This document shows, piece by piece, positions 44,497-53,077 of a stretch of 64,000 nucleotides of DNA. Position numbers and translations under genes: made by a program. How positions within the stretch are numbered: position 1 is the stretch's first letter; each line of letters begins with the position of its first letter. A model generated the notes under the pieces. That model saw only the letters and a program-made list of their open reading frames with translations. It was not told the DNA's origin and searched no databases. Source of the DNA: JAVBQF01 sp031549195 (GTDB lineage: Bacteria; Bacillota_I; Bacilli_A; RF39; UBA660); assembly GCA_031549195.1 (NCBI GenBank), contig JAVBQF010000001.1, positions 122,430 to 186,429 on the forward strand, in the 5' to 3' direction.

Positions 44497-46143
44497 TATT
44501 TTTTTAACAATTTCTTTTAATGTATTCTCATCGAATGGTGATTTCATTCCGACTTTTTTCACTGTATCAACAAATGAATACATTCCTCCTTGTGAACAAA
44601 AATCAATATATTTATTCCAAGTCTCTTTTTCGTTATCTAAGCTTAATGCATAAAACTGTAATGCTATTGAATCTGCAAGAGCATAATCAATATAATAGAA
44701 AGGATTAGAAAAAATATGAGACTGTTTTTGCCAAGTGTTCCCTCTTTCTAAATAATTATTATCTTCAAAGTCGAGCCAGGGCATATATTTTTTTTCTAAA
44801 TTTCTCCAATTTTCTTTTCTCTCATTAATTGTTAAATCATGTTTATCATAAATTAAATGTTGAAATTCATCTACTAATGCTATATAACACATATCCTTTA
44901 AAGTTGTATATAATTCTTCATATACATATTTGTGAGCGTCCTTATCAAAAAATAAATTCATATATGGTAATGTTAATAATTCCATACTTTTTGAGTGTAT
45001 CTCACAAGCATCAAAAGTAGGCCACCAATTTTCATAATATTTTAAATTTCTACTTGAGTATAATTGAAATGAGTGTCCAAATTCATGAGTTAGGACAACT
45101 ATGTCTCTACTAGTTCCGTTAAAGTTAGATATAAAGACAGGAACCTTATAATTAGGAATATAAGTAGCAATGCCACCACCGCTCTTCCCGTCTTTGCTAT
45201 CTAAATCCATTAAGCCTTCAATGTTCATTTTATTAAATAATAATGATAGCTTAGGCGATATGGATTCATACATTTTCAATGCTTGATTAACTATCCATTT
45301 TGTATCACCTTTTGGAGTTGCATTCCCATCTTTAAATAAAATATTATCATCATAATACAATAATTTACCTATTTGTAATTCTTTTTTTTGTTTTTCTTTT
45401 AATTTATTTATTAATGGTACTATATATTTTATTATATTATCCCTAAACATTTTAACATCTTTTTTATCATATCCAATTCTTCTCATTTGAATATAACCAA
45501 CATCGGTATAACTTTTATATCCTAATTTTTTAGCGATATTAGTCCTTACCCTGATCAATTCATCTAAGATATTGTCTATCTTATTTTCAATAGAAGCAAA
45601 TAATTCAAACTTTGCTTTATTAGCAGCAATTCTTACATATCTATCACTTGACAGGGTATATTTACCTATTTTTGATAAAGGTAATTCTTCTTTGTTAAAA
45701 ATTACTTTTGATGATGCAATTAACTTGTGGTATTTATTTCCTAATTCTTTCTCTTTTTTTAGTTCCTCCAATATGTTGTCGTTTAATAGCTTAGTTTCTA
45801 AACTTGCAATTTCGAAAACTTTATTCCCTATTTCTTTAGCATACTCATCCTTAAACCTTGATTCATTCAATACTTGATAATAAGTCAATTTCAAATTTTC
45901 CATAATGGGGTTATATTTTGAGAAAAACTCCTCTGTTTTATTCCAATATTCACTATTAACATCCAGCAAATAATTTATGTAACTTAACCAATACATTGAA
46001 AAAAAGTTATCTCTAATTTTATTTATCTTTTCAATGATAGTTAATCCTTGTTTATAATCATCAATTTTTTTAAGTTTATCTAATAACACTTCATATCTTT
46101 TGATATCTTTATCTATATTTGGTTGTATATATTTTAATTTCAT
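44482..46143 (-). CDS. M3-family oligoendopeptidase
   Basis: The 553-residue zinc peptidase belongs to the thimet/PepF family. The active site is VLTHEFGHSFQLYSS (His-Glu-x2-His), and the third ligand Glu lies in DACEIHSKSMELLTLP about 25 residues later. The N-terminal part is long and helical, with GGGIATYIPN and FNGTSRDIV just before the active site. No signal peptide is seen, so it should degrade oligopeptides in the cytoplasm. ATG is preceded by AGGAGG on the minus strand. It is the only minus-strand gene between 33 kb and 48 kb. Confidence 0.93.
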   Translation of the reverse strand: MKLKYIQPNIDKDIKRYEVLLDKLKKIDDYKQGLTIIEKINKIRDNFFSMYWLSYINYLLDVNSEYWNKTEEFFSKYNPIMENLKLTYYQVLNESRFKDEYAKEIGNKVFEIASLETKLLNDNILEELKKEKELGNKYHKLIASSKVIFNKEELPLSKIGKYTLSSDRYVRIAANKAKFELFASIENKIDNILDELIRVRTNIAKKLGYKSYTDVGYIQMRRIGYDKKDVKMFRDNIIKYIVPLINKLKEKQKKELQIGKLLYYDDNILFKDGNATPKGDTKWIVNQALKMYESISPKLSLLFNKMNIEGLMDLDSKDGKSGGGIATYIPNYKVPVFISNFNGTSRDIVVLTHEFGHSFQLYSSRNLKYYENWWPTFDACEIHSKSMELLTLPYMNLFFDKDAHKYVYEELYTTLKDMCYIALVDEFQHLIYDKHDLTINERKENWRNLEKKYMPWLDFEDNNYLERGNTWQKQSHIFSNPFYYIDYALADSIALQFYALSLDNEKETWNKYIDFCSQGGMYSFVDTVKKVGMKSPFDENTLKEIVKKISNYI

Positions 46144-46306
46144 AATATCCTCCTATAAAGTAGTTCTAATTTAATTATATACGTACAACTAAATTTTGTC
46201 ATCATTTAGAAATTTTTGAATTTATAATAAAAGTGCCGTTTGCTATTAAAGCTTATTTCATATTATGTAATGTAGAACAATAAATAAGGTAGGTGAAGGT
46301 GAAATA

Positions 46307-46681
46307 ATGCTTATATTAAGCTCAGTTGCAGCAATTTTTACCGATTATTTAGGAGGATGGGATTTAGTTTTACAAAGTTTAATTACCATTGTAGTAATAG
46401 ATTTAATAACAGCAATACTAAAATCGATACTAAAAGGTTGTTTAAATTATAAAGATGGTGCGAAATGGTTAATTAAAAGAATTGGTTACTTTTTATTAGT
46501 AGTAGTTGCGGTTATCACAGATCAAATTTTAGGTAATACAGAAGTTATAAGAAATACTTTAATATATTTCTTTATTGCTAAAGAGGGACTATCTATACTT
46601 GAAAATTGGAAGAGTATGGGCCTTGATGTCCCAAAAATACTTTTAGACACTTTGAAGAAATTTAAAACTGATAATAAATAA
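46307..46681 (+). CDS. Phage-type holin (holin_4 family-like)
   Basis: The 124-residue protein has three or four membrane segments and a charged cytoplasmic end (LKKFKTDNK). The motif IVVIDLITAILKSIL with WLIKRIGYFLLVVVAVITDQIL matches the phage holin_4/toxin-secretion family. Holins form pores that release lysins; some relatives, such as TcdE, aid toxin export. It precedes a cell-wall hydrolase gene after 12 bp. No other phage gene is nearby, so this is an isolated cassette. AGGTGAAGGTGA precedes the start. Confidence 0.85.
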   Translation: MLILSSVAAIFTDYLGGWDLVLQSLITIVVIDLITAILKSILKGCLNYKDGAKWLIKRIGYFLLVVVAVITDQILGNTEVIRNTLIYFFIAKEGLSILENWKSMGLDVPKILLDTLKKFKTDNK

Positions 46682-46693
46682 GGAGGTGATTAT

Positions 46694-47635
46694 ATTAACT
46701 ATTTTATATATCCAATGAAAAATATGCGAGTAACACAAAATTATAATGGGATAACTTCCCATAGACCACATTGGTATAACACAAAAGATTATAAGGATTA
46801 TCCAATAGATGATGGTGGTATCGATAGTAGCAAGGAAGGTATTTATTGCCCTTGTGATGAAATGTTAGTTACTGCTGTGAAGGGTGTAGGTAATACAGCT
46901 ACTAATACAATATGGTTAGTATCAACATCAAAGGTAAAAACTCCAACATTTGAAGATTATGCCTTTATGACATTAACACATTCTAATGACGAGAATTTTA
47001 AAAATATAGTTGTCAATAAAACAAAGTATAAACGAGGAGAGTTAATTATTAAAGAAGGAAATGATGGGGCAGACGCAATTCATATACATATGACGTTTGG
47101 AAAAGGATCTTCAAATAATTGGATTCAAAATAGTAATGGCAAATGGGTCATGACTGGTGATACTAAAAAGCCAGAAGAAGTTTGTTATGTTGATGATAAT
47201 TTCACCAAAATATATAATAATGGTGGTATTAATTGGATTCATTTAATAAAAGAAATTGGAAATCCTGTGGCAAGAGACGAATCAGTTGATCAGATAGAAA
47301 TATTAGTTGATAATTTAAGGGTGAGGACTACAACTGCAATAGCTGATGACAACATTGCAGGCTACATTAAAAAAGGTATTTATAATGTATTAGAGATAGG
47401 AGCAGATAATAATTATATTTGGTACAAGGTTGATAATAATTTATGGATAGCATATTCAGCATCATGGGCAAACGTTTTTCCTAAGAAAGAAACTGAACAA
47501 AATGGTGATGATGGTAATGAAGAAATTCCAGATATTGATGATGACTTAGATAATAAAGATAAACCTAGTAATATTATTGATAAAATTATCAGCTTTATTA
47601 AAAAGGTATTTGATTTTTTAATTGGTAATAAATGA
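46694..47635 (+). CDS. M23-like peptidase with SH3 domain, probable ATT start
   Basis: The protein would be 313 residues if initiated at ATT 46694, 7 bp after a strong AGGAGG. The first ATG (46715) is 29 bp from that site. YFIYPMKNMRVTQNYN, before and across that ATG, is lysin-like. The N-terminal domain holds YPIDDGG and ADAIHIHMTFGKG, which supply an M23-type Asp and HxH. An SH3-type repeat (residues about 215-275, NLRVRT and YIWYKV) should bind the wall. The C-terminus ends in a short hydrophobic helix. With the adjacent holin it forms a lysis or secretion cassette. Confidence 0.75.
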   Translation: MNYFIYPMKNMRVTQNYNGITSHRPHWYNTKDYKDYPIDDGGIDSSKEGIYCPCDEMLVTAVKGVGNTATNTIWLVSTSKVKTPTFEDYAFMTLTHSNDENFKNIVVNKTKYKRGELIIKEGNDGADAIHIHMTFGKGSSNNWIQNSNGKWVMTGDTKKPEEVCYVDDNFTKIYNNGGINWIHLIKEIGNPVARDESVDQIEILVDNLRVRTTTAIADDNIAGYIKKGIYNVLEIGADNNYIWYKVDNNLWIAYSASWANVFPKKETEQNGDDGNEEIPDIDDDLDNKDKPSNIIDKIISFIKKVFDFLIGNK

Positions 47636-47658
47636 AGTGGATAAAACCACTTTATTTT
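47635..47658 (+). terminator. Terminator of the holin-hydrolase pair
   Basis: AAGTGG, loop ATAAAA, CCACTT, then T-rich sequence. Confidence 0.7.
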
Positions 47659-47720
47659 GTATTTTATAATTAATGTATAATAAAAAGTAAATAGTTACAT
47701 AATTATAATAAGGAGATAAA

Positions 47721-48314
47721 ATGAAAAAAATACTATACATTAAAGCAAGTCCAAAAGAGGATAGCGATTCTATTACATTTAGGATATCAGAAGCATTTAT
47801 AGATGAATATAAAAAAATAAATCCAGATGATGATATTACTACATTGGATTTATACAAAGAAGATATAGATTTTTTAAGTGCTAATGATCTAGAAGAAATG
47901 CATTCTATGAAAGACTCTAAAGTGAAAAAGTATGCACAAGAATTCAAAGATTACGATAAGTATATAATAGCAGCTCCTTTTTGGAATCTATCATTTCCCT
48001 CTGTTTTAAAAGCATATATCGATTATATTATGTATGCTGGAATAACTTTCAAATATACAGAAAATGGTCCAGTTGGTCTTTTAGAAGATAAAAAGGCAAT
48101 ATACTTTGTTGCAAGAGGTGGTAGTTATTCAACTATCGAGCAATCAAATTATGAATATGGTGAAAAATATATAAGGGCTATTTTAACATTCATGGGTATA
48201 GGAGATATTAAGACAATAGCTTGTGAACTAACTAATATTTTACAAGGAAAAAAATTAGAAGATAATATTAGTAGAACAATAGGTAAAGCTTTAGATATAG
48301 TTAAGGACTTTTGA
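47721..48314 (+). CDS. FMN-dependent NADH-azoreductase-like
   Basis: The 197-residue protein matches the AzoR/NQO-type flavodoxin fold. ILYIKASPKEDSDSITFRI is the first strand plus phosphate loop, APFWNLSFPSVLKAYIDYI the conserved central motif, and FVARGGSYS the flavin-ring loop. Such enzymes reduce quinones and azo compounds with NADH. It starts after AAGGAGAT. It is convergent with pyrH across a shared terminator. Confidence 0.9.
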   Translation: MKKILYIKASPKEDSDSITFRISEAFIDEYKKINPDDDITTLDLYKEDIDFLSANDLEEMHSMKDSKVKKYAQEFKDYDKYIIAAPFWNLSFPSVLKAYIDYIMYAGITFKYTENGPVGLLEDKKAIYFVARGGSYSTIEQSNYEYGEKYIRAILTFMGIGDIKTIACELTNILQGKKLEDNISRTIGKALDIVKDF

Positions 48315-48320
48315 GTAAAA

Positions 48321-48350
48321 ATAAAAACTCTTATTATTAAGAGTTTTTTT
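48321..48350. terminator. Bidirectional terminator
   Basis: AAAACTCTTA and TAAGAGTTTT form a stem with T-rich sequence on both strands, ending the azoreductase-like gene and pyrH. Confidence 0.8.
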
Positions 48351-49050
48351 CTTCGTTATAAATCAGTGTACCTATATTTTCGCCTTTAGCAGCGCGTATA
48401 ATACTATCCTTTTCATTAAGATCAAATACTAATATTGGTATATCGTTATCTTGACATAAGCATATAGCATTAGAGTCCATAACTTTAAGCTGCTTTTTAA
48501 GTACATCTAAGAAAGTTATCCTTTCAAATTTTGTTGCATCCCCATATACATTAGGATCTTTATCATAAACACCATCGATATTTTTTGCAAAAAGCAGTGC
48601 ATCTACTTTTAATTCCGCTGCTCTAAGAGCAGCTGCAGAGTCTGTTGTAAAGAAGGGATTACCTGTTCCACATCCAAGTATTAAGACTCTTCCTTTTTCA
48701 AGATGATGGATAGCTCTTCCTCTTATATAAAACTCTGATATTTGTCTCATTTCAATTGCAGTTTGAACTCGTGTAGGAATTCCTGCTTGTTCAAATGCAT
48801 CATATAGTGCAAGGCAGTTTATAACAGTAGCAAGCATTCCCATGTGGTCTGCTCTTGTTCTATCCATAGAGTCACTATATCTTCCACGCCATATGTTACC
48901 ACCACCGACAACAATGATGACCCCAGTACCGAGTTTTGTTATTTCTTTAATTTCATTTGATATCCTTGATAAAACATCAATATCAAAACCTCTTTTTTGT
49001 TCTCCAGCAAGTACTTCTCCGCTTAATTTAATTAAGACACGCTTATACAA
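48337..49050 (-). CDS. pyrH: UMP kinase
   Basis: The 237-residue enzyme phosphorylates UMP to [15 protein letters not shown] starts the protein, [10 protein letters not shown] is the phosphate-binding part, and [30 protein letters not shown] and DGVYDKDP are the other family motifs. The start is TTG 49050, 8 bp after AAAGGAG on the minus strand; the upstream ATG-like frame would add ten residues without a site. pyrH usually sits with tsf and frr, but here it stands alone. Confidence 0.95.
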   Translation of the reverse strand: MYKRVLIKLSGEVLAGEQKRGFDIDVLSRISNEIKEITKLGTGVIIVVGGGNIWRGRYSDSMDRTRADHMGMLATVINCLALYDAFEQAGIPTRVQTAIEMRQISEFYIRGRAIHHLEKGRVLILGCGTGNPFFTTDSAAALRAAELKVDALLFAKNIDGVYDKDPNVYGDATKFERITFLDVLKKQLKVMDSNAICLCQDNDIPILVFDLNEKDSIIRAAKGENIGTLIYNEEKNS

Positions 49051-49137
49051 ATAATCATCTCCTTTAGAAGATTTTATCATAAATTTTAACTATTTGTGGA
49101 AAAAAGTGAAATATTACTATATAATAATATTACTAAT

Positions 49138-49212
49138 TGCCCTGTGGCCAAGCGGTAAGGCAGTGGACTCTGACTCCACGATGCACTAGTTCGAATCTAG
49201 TCAGGGCAGCCA
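49138..49212 (+). tRNA. tRNA-Gln (CTG)
   Basis: Acceptor TGCCCTG pairs with CAGGGCA, then G and encoded CCA. The anticodon stem is GTGGA/TCCAC with a seven-base loop CTCTGAC, giving anticodon CTG (49170-49172), which reads CAG. D- and T-arms are normal (GGTTCGAA-like TTCGAAT). gltX begins 38 bp after its end, with no terminator between, so both are probably on one transcript. Confidence 0.92.
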
Positions 49213-49249
49213 ATAGTAGTAATAATTAAATTTATATAGAGGTGAAGAG

Positions 49250-50905
49250 ATGAATAAAGAATTAGCAGACTTATTATTTCCAAATATAACGAAAGATACT
49301 AACTATTATGAAGAATTGTATCCAGAAAGAAATTTAGCAGAAGGTGCGATTGTTACAAGGTTTGCTCCATCTCCAACTGGATTTGTTCATATGGGTAGTT
49401 TACGTACTACTTTTATTGCAAGGAAAGTAGCTAATGATACTAATGGTGTATTCTTTCTTCGAATTGAGGATACTGACCAAAAAAGAGAAGTAGAGAACGG
49501 TATTCAGGGGATTGTTGATGATTTTAAGAATTTTGACTTCAAAATTGACGAAGGTAGAATTGGTGAGTATGAGGAAATAGGTAACTATGGTCCTTACTTA
49601 CAAAGTGAGAGAGTAGAAATATATCAAACTTTTGCAAAGCTTTTAGTTGAAAAAGGACTTGCATATCCTTGCTTTTGTAGTGAGGAAGCCTTAGATGAGA
49701 CTAGAAAGATACAGGAACTAAATAAGGAAAGACTTGGTTACTATGGAAGCTTTGCGACTTGCAGGAACCTTACAATTGATCAAATAAAAGAACATCTTAA
49801 TAACGGAGAGAAATTTGTAACTAGATTAAAGTCTCCAGGTAATTTTAATAATAGAGTTTTTCTTGAAGATCTAGTTAAGGGAAAGATAGAGTTTCCAGAA
49901 AATGATTTAGATGTAGTATTACTTAAATCCGATGGTATACCTACATATCACTTTGCACATGCAGTAGATGATCATTTGATGAGGACGACACATGTAATAA
50001 GAGGGGAAGAATGGCTTAGTTCTCTTCCAATACATGTTCAATTATTTAATGTACTAGGATTTGAACTTCCTTCCTTTGTTCACGTTACCCTTGTTAATAA
50101 GAAAGATGGAGAAGGTGTAAGAAAGCTAAGTAAGAGAAAAGATCCAGAAGCTGCACTAAGCTATTATCATGAAAGAGGTATTCCAGTCGATGCAGTATAC
50201 TTATACTTAATGACAACAGCAAACTCAAACTTTGAGGAATGGCTAGATAGTAATCCTGATAAGACACTTGATGATTTTAAATTTGACTTTAAAAAGATGT
50301 CTTCTAGTGGATCATTATTTGATTTAGATAAGTTACTTAATATATCTAAGAATTATATTAGTAGATTAAAAGCAGATGAAGTATATAATAATGTTTTAAC
50401 TTGGGCAGGAAAATATGATACAGAATTCTATCAATTGTTAGATAAATATAAAGATTATTCAATTAAATTATTTAATATAGAAAGAGAATGCGAAAAACCT
50501 AGAAAAGATTATGAGGCATATTCTTCCATTAAATCACAAGTATGGTATATGTATGATGAGTTATTTAATCCTGCAAAAGAAGATTATGAATTTAAGAATG
50601 TATCTAGTTCAGATGAAATTTCAATGATACTAACAACTTATGTGGATAAATATTATAGTGAAAGCGATGACCAAGAAACATGGTTTAGTAAAATGAAGGC
50701 TCTATGTGATGAATTAGGATACGCTTCTAATATGAAAGAATACAAAGCTAATCCAGAAAACTTTAAAGGTAATGTTGCAGATATAAGTACTGTAATAAGG
50801 GTAGCGTTAACAACAAAGTCAATGACACCTAACTTATATGATATAATGCAACTACTTGGTACTAACAGAATTAAACAAAGAATAAATTACTTAAATAATT
50901 TATAA
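49250..50905 (+). CDS. gltX: Glutamyl-tRNA synthetase
   Basis: The 551-residue class I synthetase charges tRNA-Glu and, in organisms lacking GlnRS, probably tRNA-Gln as well. The HIGH-type motif is PSPTGFVHMGSL and the KMSKS-type motif is RKLSKRK. FLRIEDTDQKREVENG and PTYHFAHAVDDHLM are further signatures. It is longer than the usual 480 or so, with an N-terminal extension of about 35 residues. Two tRNA genes flank it, for Gln and Glu. It starts after AGAGGTGAAGAG. Confidence 0.95.
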   Translation: MNKELADLLFPNITKDTNYYEELYPERNLAEGAIVTRFAPSPTGFVHMGSLRTTFIARKVANDTNGVFFLRIEDTDQKREVENGIQGIVDDFKNFDFKIDEGRIGEYEEIGNYGPYLQSERVEIYQTFAKLLVEKGLAYPCFCSEEALDETRKIQELNKERLGYYGSFATCRNLTIDQIKEHLNNGEKFVTRLKSPGNFNNRVFLEDLVKGKIEFPENDLDVVLLKSDGIPTYHFAHAVDDHLMRTTHVIRGEEWLSSLPIHVQLFNVLGFELPSFVHVTLVNKKDGEGVRKLSKRKDPEAALSYYHERGIPVDAVYLYLMTTANSNFEEWLDSNPDKTLDDFKFDFKKMSSSGSLFDLDKLLNISKNYISRLKADEVYNNVLTWAGKYDTEFYQLLDKYKDYSIKLFNIERECEKPRKDYEAYSSIKSQVWYMYDELFNPAKEDYEFKNVSSSDEISMILTTYVDKYYSESDDQETWFSKMKALCDELGYASNMKEYKANPENFKGNVADISTVIRVALTTKSMTPNLYDIMQLLGTNRIKQRINYLNNL

Positions 50906-50927
50906 TAAAAGAAACTAAAGAAAATAA

Positions 50928-50956
50928 TTGCATATTTTGTTAAAAGTTGATATTAT
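50928..50956 (+). promoter_or_regulatory. Promoter of tRNA-Glu
   Basis: TTGCAT (50928-50933), a 17-bp spacer and TATTAT (50951-50956), 17 bp upstream of the tRNA. Confidence 0.55.
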
Positions 50957-50973
50957 ATCTTTAGTTTTAATTT

Positions 50974-51049
50974 GGTCCGTTGGTGAAATGGTTAACACAT
51001 CACCCTCTCAAGGTGACATTCATGGGTTCAAATCCCATACGGATCACCA
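50974..51049 (+). tRNA. tRNA-Glu (CTC)
   Basis: Acceptor GGTCCGT pairs with ACGGATC, with one G-U pair, then A and encoded CCA. The anticodon stem TCACC/GGTGA encloses loop CTCTCAA, giving anticodon CTC (51007-51009), which reads GAG. The T-arm is GGGTTCAAATCCC. It sits just after gltX. Confidence 0.93.
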
Positions 51050-51104
51050 ATATGTAGATATGCTGCTTATATAGCAGTTTTATTATCTAATAAAGGAGGA
51101 GAAT

Positions 51105-51252
51105 ATGCCCAACCTGTTATGACTTTGAAAATGGTGGTGTATTCGAGCCAATTGGAAAGAGTAACTTTTCAAAAGAAAGAAAAGAATATATTGAAGACAT
51201 TGATTTGATTAATAAAATTAAAAAATTAATAGAAAGATATAAAGAGAGCTAG
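51105..51252 (+). pseudogene. Frameshifted small gene with CPTC motif
   Basis: AAAGGAGG precedes ATG 51105, but this frame stops after five codons. Removing one C from the CCC at 51108-51110 gives an open frame of 48 codons starting MPTCYDFENGGVFEPIGKSN and ending at TAG 51250-51252. Codon use in the shifted frame is coding-like and the end is acidic/basic helical (KKLIERYKES). A single-base insertion, real or from sequencing, explains this. The family is not recognised. Confidence 0.5.
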
Positions 51253-51271
51253 TTAAAATTTAACTAGTTTT
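51249..51271 (+). terminator. Terminator
   Basis: CTAGTTAAA and TTTAACTAG form a stem, followed by TTTT. It ends the frameshifted gene. Confidence 0.65.
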
Positions 51272-51315
51272 AAATTTACTTTTAAGTTATAATGAAAAAA
51301 GATGGTAGTGGTAAA

Positions 51316-53043
51316 ATGAGTAATGGTTTTAATTTAGAAGTAAGAGGTATATATCAAAGCATATCTCATAAGAAAAAGAAAATAAATTTATTGGAAGACA
51401 TTAATTTATCTGTTAAAAGAGGACAATTTGTTGCAATTGTTGGATGCTCTGGTGCTGGTAAAACAACCCTTATGAATGTTTTGGGTGGATATACAAGTCC
51501 AACAAATGGAAAAGTATTTATTGATAATGTTGATTATAATAAATCAAGTGATATATTTAAAGGAGATATTTGTTATGTACCCCAAAAGGAAATTTTAGAT
51601 CAAACGTTGACTCTGTATAAATCTCTTGAGTATTCACTATACCTAAGAGTGAAAAATATGAATAAGAAAAAGTCTAAAGCGATTATTGAGACAATTTTAA
51701 AAGATTTAGAACTGTTGGATAAGAAAGATAACCTAATAAGGCATCTAAGTGGTGGCGAAAAGAAAAGAGCGGCAATTGCTATGGAAATGCTTACAAATCC
51801 AGCTTTATTTCTTTTAGATGAACCGACAAGCGGGCTTGATTCAAATATTGAAAAGAAAGTAATGAAGAAGTTGAGAAGTATTGCTGATACTGGAAGAACT
51901 GTTATTATTACGGCACATACTGTTTCAAACCTATATTTGTGTGATAAGGTTATATTCATGGGTGTAAATGGTAGAATTTGTTATGACGGAACATATCAAG
52001 ATATATTTAAATATTTTAATGTAGAAGAATTTGTTGATATCTATGATATTTTGAAAGAAGATACCATGACTTGGCACGATAAATATAAAGAAAATTTGAA
52101 ATTAAAAGAAATAAAAGAAAAAGAATCAATTAGTAATAAGAATAATGACAAAGTATCATTTTTATTGCAAACTAGGGTTTTGACAAAGCGCTATATCAAC
52201 TCACTTTTTAATAATAAGTTTTTCTGTGCAATGGTTTTACTCCAACCATTTGTAATGTCTATTTTAATTTGCTTCGCATCAGCAAGAGATATTTTAAAGG
52301 GATATCAACTGAGTGTAATGGTTGTTGCGGCCTATACACTTTCGTCAGTATGGCTAGGTCTTTTTACCTCTATTCAAGAAATTGTAAAAGAACGAGATAT
52401 ATTGAAAAAAGAACACATGAATAATTTAAATTTAGCCTCTTATATTGCATCTAAGTTTATTGTTTTTTTATTAGTGTGTTTATATCAATCTTTTGTTATG
52501 ATAACAATTACATATAGTATTTATCTAAATCCAAAACCTGATACGCCCCTTGTTTTATCCACTTATATTGGGCTTATCATTCAATATTTTTTAGTATCAT
52601 TTTCAGCTTGTACAACAGGTATTTTCATTTCCTCTATTGTAAAAAGCACTAGGGTAACTCTTACAATTTCACCTGTTTTTATGATGGTTCAAATACTATT
52701 TTCAAATGTTTTTGTGCCATTAACTAATATGACTGAGCCATTGTCAAATTTAATTATTGGAAGATGGTCAGCGGAAGGATTTGGAACAATATTGAATCTT
52801 CAAAGTATTGCTAGAAGCAAATTTGTCAATATTGATTTCAGTACTATACCATCACTTATTAATAGTGGGAAAAATTATTTTTCTAATATCTTATTTTTAG
52901 AAAATGCTAATACATACTATTATTTCACAAAGGGGCATTTGCTGAATGTATGGTTTGTACTACTAATAATGGTTATTGTTACTTCCTATTTAAGTGTAGT
53001 TGCAATAAAGAAAACTATTTTGAGTACAAATGTAGTTAATTAA
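51316..53043 (+). CDS. ABCG-type ABC transporter (ATPase-permease)
   Basis: The 575-residue protein has the ATPase first and the permease second, the ABCG (ABC-2) order rather than the exporter order. Walker A is VGCSGAGKTT near residue 38, the signature is LSGGEKKR and the Walker B is LFLLDEPTSGLD. Six membrane helices (residues about 295-570) end the protein. Substrates of bacterial members are poorly known. ATG 51316 is preferred: TATAAT at 51288-51293 overlaps the earlier ATG 51292, which has no ribosome binding site. GGTAGTGG is a weak site before 51316. A shared terminator lies between it and the next, minus-strand gene. Confidence 0.85.
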   Translation: MSNGFNLEVRGIYQSISHKKKKINLLEDINLSVKRGQFVAIVGCSGAGKTTLMNVLGGYTSPTNGKVFIDNVDYNKSSDIFKGDICYVPQKEILDQTLTLYKSLEYSLYLRVKNMNKKKSKAIIETILKDLELLDKKDNLIRHLSGGEKKRAAIAMEMLTNPALFLLDEPTSGLDSNIEKKVMKKLRSIADTGRTVIITAHTVSNLYLCDKVIFMGVNGRICYDGTYQDIFKYFNVEEFVDIYDILKEDTMTWHDKYKENLKLKEIKEKESISNKNNDKVSFLLQTRVLTKRYINSLFNNKFFCAMVLLQPFVMSILICFASARDILKGYQLSVMVVAAYTLSSVWLGLFTSIQEIVKERDILKKEHMNNLNLASYIASKFIVFLLVCLYQSFVMITITYSIYLNPKPDTPLVLSTYIGLIIQYFLVSFSACTTGIFISSIVKSTRVTLTISPVFMMVQILFSNVFVPLTNMTEPLSNLIIGRWSAEGFGTILNLQSIARSKFVNIDFSTIPSLINSGKNYFSNILFLENANTYYYFTKGHLLNVWFVLLIMVIVTSYLSVVAIKKTILSTNVVN

Positions 53044-53044
53044 G

Positions 53045-53077
53045 AAAAAAGCCAGTTAAAATTTAACTAGCTTTTTT
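53045..53077. terminator. Bidirectional terminator
   Basis: AAAGC and AGTTAAA arms pair with TTTAACT and GCTTT, with T-rich sequence on both strands, between convergent genes. Confidence 0.75.

Noticed and set aside
46307..47635. Prophage remnant
   Set aside because: Only holin and lysin genes are present, with no capsid, tail, integrase or attachment repeats around them.
49213..49249. T-box riboswitch before gltX
   Set aside because: Only 37 bp separate tRNA-Gln from gltX, and the region upstream lacks a T-box sequence and specifier stem.
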